A stretch of 64,000 bases of DNA from positions 2,713,058-2,777,057 of the forward strand of contig NZ_LJIX01000006.1 of NCBI RefSeq assembly GCF_001420595.1, given 5' to 3'. The notes beneath the pieces are model-generated. The model made no database searches. It was not told the DNA's origin and saw only the letters and a list, made by a program, of their open reading frames with translations. Each line of letters begins with the position of its first letter. The stretch's first letter is position 1. The translations under genes were made by a program, and so were the position numbers. This DNA comes from Cytobacillus solani (lineage in GTDB: Bacteria > Bacillota > Bacilli > Bacillales > Cytobacillaceae). Positions 61,328-64,000 of this stretch are shown piece after piece.

Positions 61328-62566
61328 TTATTCTGCCTCCTTTAGAAGCTGTTCTTCGGCTGATTGAATGACATCAATAAACTCAGCACCTGTTTTCATA
61401 TTTTCTCTATTAAGTATAAAGGTTTTTCCGATTGTCAAACATATTTTCTCCGCGCGCACTCGAGCTTCTGCGTTTGAAATAGACGTAATGTCTTTAACAT
61501 GTGCTAACCCTATTATTCTTCTAATAAGTTCATGACCAGCAACAGCAGCAGTATCTCTAATAACATTGCCTAGATAATATTCTTTAAATCCAGCATACTT
61601 CGCAACAGATTCTGTTACATGATTTTCCCAAGTTCTGATAAATTTCTCATTAAATAAATCGATTACATCCTTGATTGTATTCCCTAGATAATCAAGATAA
61701 TCTTTTCGCTTTAATTCATCTTCAATTGTAAAGTTCGCATTCGCATAAGCAAATATCAGATTTGCGATAACATTTCCGATATCATAGCCTGCCGGTCCAT
61801 AAAAAGCAAACTCCGGATCAAAAACTTTAGTAGAGTCTTCTTTTATAAATATGGACCCCGTATGTAAATCACCATGTATTAAGGATTGTGCATTCGTCAT
61901 AAATTCAAATTTTAATTTAGCTGTCTCGAGTAACAATGCATCATCGTTCCAAATTGTATTTTGTACAAATTCTCTTGTCCCTGGATAAACATCATTACGC
62001 GGGCAGTCATAAAATGGCTCAGAATACACAAGGTCCTCAGAAATTTCACAAAGCTCAGGGTTGATAAAACTCTTTACTAAGGCTTTCTTTTCCTTATGTT
62101 CCATTACGACATCAGAAGTTAATAATAACGTATTGACTAAAAAGGTAGAAATATGTTCAGCAAAAAGCGGAAATTTCTTGTGCGCAATTAGAGCTGCACG
62201 CATCATCTCATGATCAGACAAATCTTCCATCGCACAGCAATTCATAATTGGATCATATTTATATACTTCTGGTACAGAACCTGGAGCTAATTTATATTGC
62301 AATTGTAAGATTTCACTTTCAATTCTATTCCGATCTGGAGATAATTTAAATTCATCAGAAATACGAGCAACTGGACCAGCCTGTTTAATGATCACTGACC
62401 GGTTTGTTTTTGAATCAACTACTTTAAAAACATAGTTTAAATTCCCGTCCCCGATTTCCTCACATTGAAGCTTTGCATCCTCATCAAAAAGATCAAGGTT
62501 AGCTTTTGCATAATCAATCGCATCTTCTTCAGTCATCGTAAAATATTCTTTCGTAAAATCCTTCAT
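61328..62566 (-). CDS. mtnK: S-methyl-5-thioribose kinase (MtnK) or 5-deoxyribose kinase
   Basis: 412 aa from ATG 62566 (GGAGG nine bases upstream). APH/choline-kinase fold: EIGDGNLNYVFKVVDSKTNR, VIIKQAGP, catalytic loop SLIHGDLHTGSIFI and metal motif DPEFAFYGPAGYDIGN, both typical of MtnK. Phosphorylates the C1 hydroxyl of 5-methylthioribose or of 5-deoxyribose (DrdK homologues). Located between a sugar ABC importer and mtnA, supporting growth on an imported 5-substituted ribose. Confidence 0.93.
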   Translation of the reverse strand: MKDFTKEYFTMTEEDAIDYAKANLDLFDEDAKLQCEEIGDGNLNYVFKVVDSKTNRSVIIKQAGPVARISDEFKLSPDRNRIESEILQLQYKLAPGSVPEVYKYDPIMNCCAMEDLSDHEMMRAALIAHKKFPLFAEHISTFLVNTLLLTSDVVMEHKEKKALVKSFINPELCEISEDLVYSEPFYDCPRNDVYPGTREFVQNTIWNDDALLLETAKLKFEFMTNAQSLIHGDLHTGSIFIKEDSTKVFDPEFAFYGPAGYDIGNVIANLIFAYANANFTIEDELKRKDYLDYLGNTIKDVIDLFNEKFIRTWENHVTESVAKYAGFKEYYLGNVIRDTAAVAGHELIRRIIGLAHVKDITSISNAEARVRAEKICLTIGKTFILNRENMKTGAEFIDVIQSAEEQLLKEAE

Positions 62567-62582
62567 TATAAATCCCTCCACC

Positions 62583-63590
62583 TTATTTTTGTCGATAATA
62601 AGTCAATGCCAGCGCAAGTGCTAAGACTGTTCCCTTAACAATATCCATGGCATAGTACGGTACGGACATCATGACTAATCCATTCGATAATATTCCGATT
62701 AAAACTGCACCAACAAAGGTACCAAAAGCATTTGGCTTTCCAGCACCTAAAACAGATAGTCCAATAAATGCCGCAGCTACAGCATCCATTAAGTAAGGAG
62801 CACCGGAGTTAATCTCAGCTGTCATGACTCGAGAGGCAAGAACAATTCCTCCAATTGCCGCGAAGGTTGCAGACAATAAGTAAGCAAGCACTTTGTATTT
62901 ATTAACAGGAATACCTGAAAGTCTTGCAGCTTCCTTATTTCCACCAATCACATACATATAACGGCCATGTTTTGTATAATTTAAAAAGATATGAACAAGT
63001 GCAACTACTACAACCATGATAATAATTATCCATGGCACTTGACCAATTTTTGCAAAAAACGGCGGAATCACACCTGTTGAGAAACTTCCATCAGGCATGA
63101 TCATATTTTGTGACACAGTTGCCCCTTTCGTATATGTAAGAGCGATCCCTTGAATAATAAACATTGTTGCAAGTGTCATAAGCATGTCTGGAATTTTCAC
63201 TTTAACGATCATAAAAGAGTTAAAAGCTCCAACAAGAAGCGCCGCTCCAATAGCTGCAAGAATGGCAATAAATATATTTTGCGAAAACCACACAAACATA
63301 GAAACTACAACCGCATTTGAAAGAGAAACAGTAGAACCTACTGATAAATCAAATCCATCTACTGAAAGCGAAATCGTAATCCCTATAGCTATAATAGTAA
63401 CAATGGAAATAGACCTTAAAATATTAACAATGTTTGCTCCTTGAATGAAACTTGGATTAGCGATCGCAAAGATAGCTATCAAAACAAAAATTGTAATAAT
63501 CGTTCCATATTTATATAAGAACTCAAAAAGTTCAAACCCTTTTTTTACAGGCTTAGTGTTTGTAACAGGATTTGCCGTGTTCATCCTCAT
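62583..63590 (-). CDS. Ribose-type ABC transporter permease (RbsC family)
   Basis: 335 aa, eight to ten membrane helices of the BPD_transp_2 family: FIQGANIVNILRSISIVTII, GFDLSVGSTVSLSNAVV, FIIQGIALTYTKGA, YVIGGNKEAARLSGIPVNKY and VLGAGKPNAFGTFVGAVLIG. Imports pentose-like sugars together with the ATPase encoded just upstream (stop overlaps this start by 4 bases). Preceded by AGGAGG. The binding protein must lie beyond the right edge or elsewhere. Confidence 0.93.
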   Translation of the reverse strand: MRMNTANPVTNTKPVKKGFELFEFLYKYGTIITIFVLIAIFAIANPSFIQGANIVNILRSISIVTIIAIGITISLSVDGFDLSVGSTVSLSNAVVVSMFVWFSQNIFIAILAAIGAALLVGAFNSFMIVKVKIPDMLMTLATMFIIQGIALTYTKGATVSQNMIMPDGSFSTGVIPPFFAKIGQVPWIIIIMVVVVALVHIFLNYTKHGRYMYVIGGNKEAARLSGIPVNKYKVLAYLLSATFAAIGGIVLASRVMTAEINSGAPYLMDAVAAAFIGLSVLGAGKPNAFGTFVGAVLIGILSNGLVMMSVPYYAMDIVKGTVLALALALTYYRQK

Positions 63591-64000
63591 TTACCTCCTG
63601 TTGAATAGAATAATAATTCTTCTTCATTTGTTGTTTTTGTTTCAAGCTCTTTTGCCACTTCCCCGTCATATACAACATATACACGGTCTGTAATCCCGAG
63701 AATTTCTGAAAGTTCACAAGATGCGTAAATGACAGACTTCCCACGCTTTGCCAAGCCCGAAATCAATTCGAAAATATCTTTTTTTGCCCCTACGTCTACG
63801 CCCTTTGTAGGTTCATCAAAAATGTACACCTCAGCATCCGAAATCAGCCATTTTCCAATAGCCACTTTTTGTTGATTCCCCCCCGAAAGATTTTGCACTT
63901 TGGCTTCTTCCGATGGTGTCTTTATTCCTAAATCTTTTATCATTTCTATTGAGATTTTCTTTTCTTCCTTTGTATTTACAAAGCTGAGAAACTTCGAGAA
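63587..64000 (-). CDS. Ribose-type ABC transporter ATP-binding protein (RbsA family), C-terminal part
   Basis: Only the last 137 codons are in the window; the gene continues past the right edge, open to base 64000. This is the second nucleotide-binding domain of a double-NBD sugar ATPase: signature LSGGNQQKVAIGKWL, Walker B VYIFDEPTKGVDVGAK, then VIYASCELSEILGITDRVYV. Energises sugar import with the adjacent permease; same operon as mtnK-mtnA. Confidence 0.92.
   Translation of the reverse strand, partial: FSKFLSFVNTKEEKKISIEMIKDLGIKTPSEEAKVQNLSGGNQQKVAIGKWLISDAEVYIFDEPTKGVDVGAKKDIFELISGLAKRGKSVIYASCELSEILGITDRVYVVYDGEVAKELETKTTNEEELLFYSTGGK

Noticed and set aside
60257-62566. Classical methionine salvage operon with S-box riboswitch
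   Set aside because: mtnW, mtnX, mtnB and mtnD are absent and no S-box is seen; the gene order points to a sugar-import operon. The promoter region lies beyond the window, so a riboswitch there cannot be excluded.

Overview
The window is low-GC Firmicutes chromosome, most likely a Bacillaceae species outside B. subtilis proper. It has Bacillus-type ribosome binding sites (AAGGAGG class), frequent TTG/GTG starts and U-tailed hairpin terminators. Recognisable family genes include rsbVW-sigB, bceRSAB-like, alaR-alaT (yugGH), relP (ywaC), yflT, yoaP and prs. I found no rRNA, tRNA, IS element, prophage block or CRISPR array.

Left part (1-15.5 kb): a truncated SBF transporter, an SRPBCC protein, htpG under a perfect CIRCE element, an SDR with altered catalytic residues, and a relP-tetR operon. 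The relP-tetR promoter carries three near-identical palindromes, and a 52-bp tandem repeat array (six units) lies upstream of it. Then come a ring-cleaving dioxygenase-like gene, a complete Bce-type peptide-antibiotic sensing and detoxification module, alaRT and a fused msrAB.

Middle part (15.5-33 kb): a divergent pair formed by a PlcR-like RRNPP regulator and a 38-aa secreted pro-peptide ending in LPFEH, which resembles PlcR-PapR quorum sensing. Next is a radical-SAM/SPASM maturase followed by a 29-aa possible precursor peptide and a terminator. After these lie a cupin regulator with a LysE exporter, an amino acid permease, sigma-B controlled stress genes, rsbV-rsbW-sigB without an adjacent rsbX, and several transport, mechanosensitive and envelope proteins.

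Right-middle (33-51 kb): an omega-aminotransferase/aldehyde dehydrogenase pair facing a transporter; a stand-alone prs; an NAD salvage cluster (Nudix regulator, pnuC, nadR, ADP-ribosylglycohydrolase) with matching operators; a type I toxin-antitoxin locus (27-aa holin-like toxin with a convergent antisense RNA); and scattered enzymes including selO and yoaP.

Right end (51-64 kb): the most striking region, a bacterial microcompartment locus. Its core is a class II aldolase with a C-terminal encapsulation-type helix, an acylating aldehyde dehydrogenase and PduL phosphotransacylase with N-terminal encapsulation-type helices, five BMC-domain shell proteins and one EutN/CcmL vertex protein. A CoA-disulfide-reductase-like flavoprotein and a CoA-transferase-like pair follow. 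Beside it lie a DeoR regulator, mtnA, mtnK and a ribose-type ABC importer. The inferred pathway is import of 5-methylthioribose or 5-deoxyribose, phosphorylation, isomerisation to the ribulose-1-phosphate, and aldol cleavage to DHAP plus an aldehyde. The aldehyde would then be oxidised to acyl-CoA and acyl-phosphate inside the shell. The pathway is inferred from gene content; the families are read directly from motifs.
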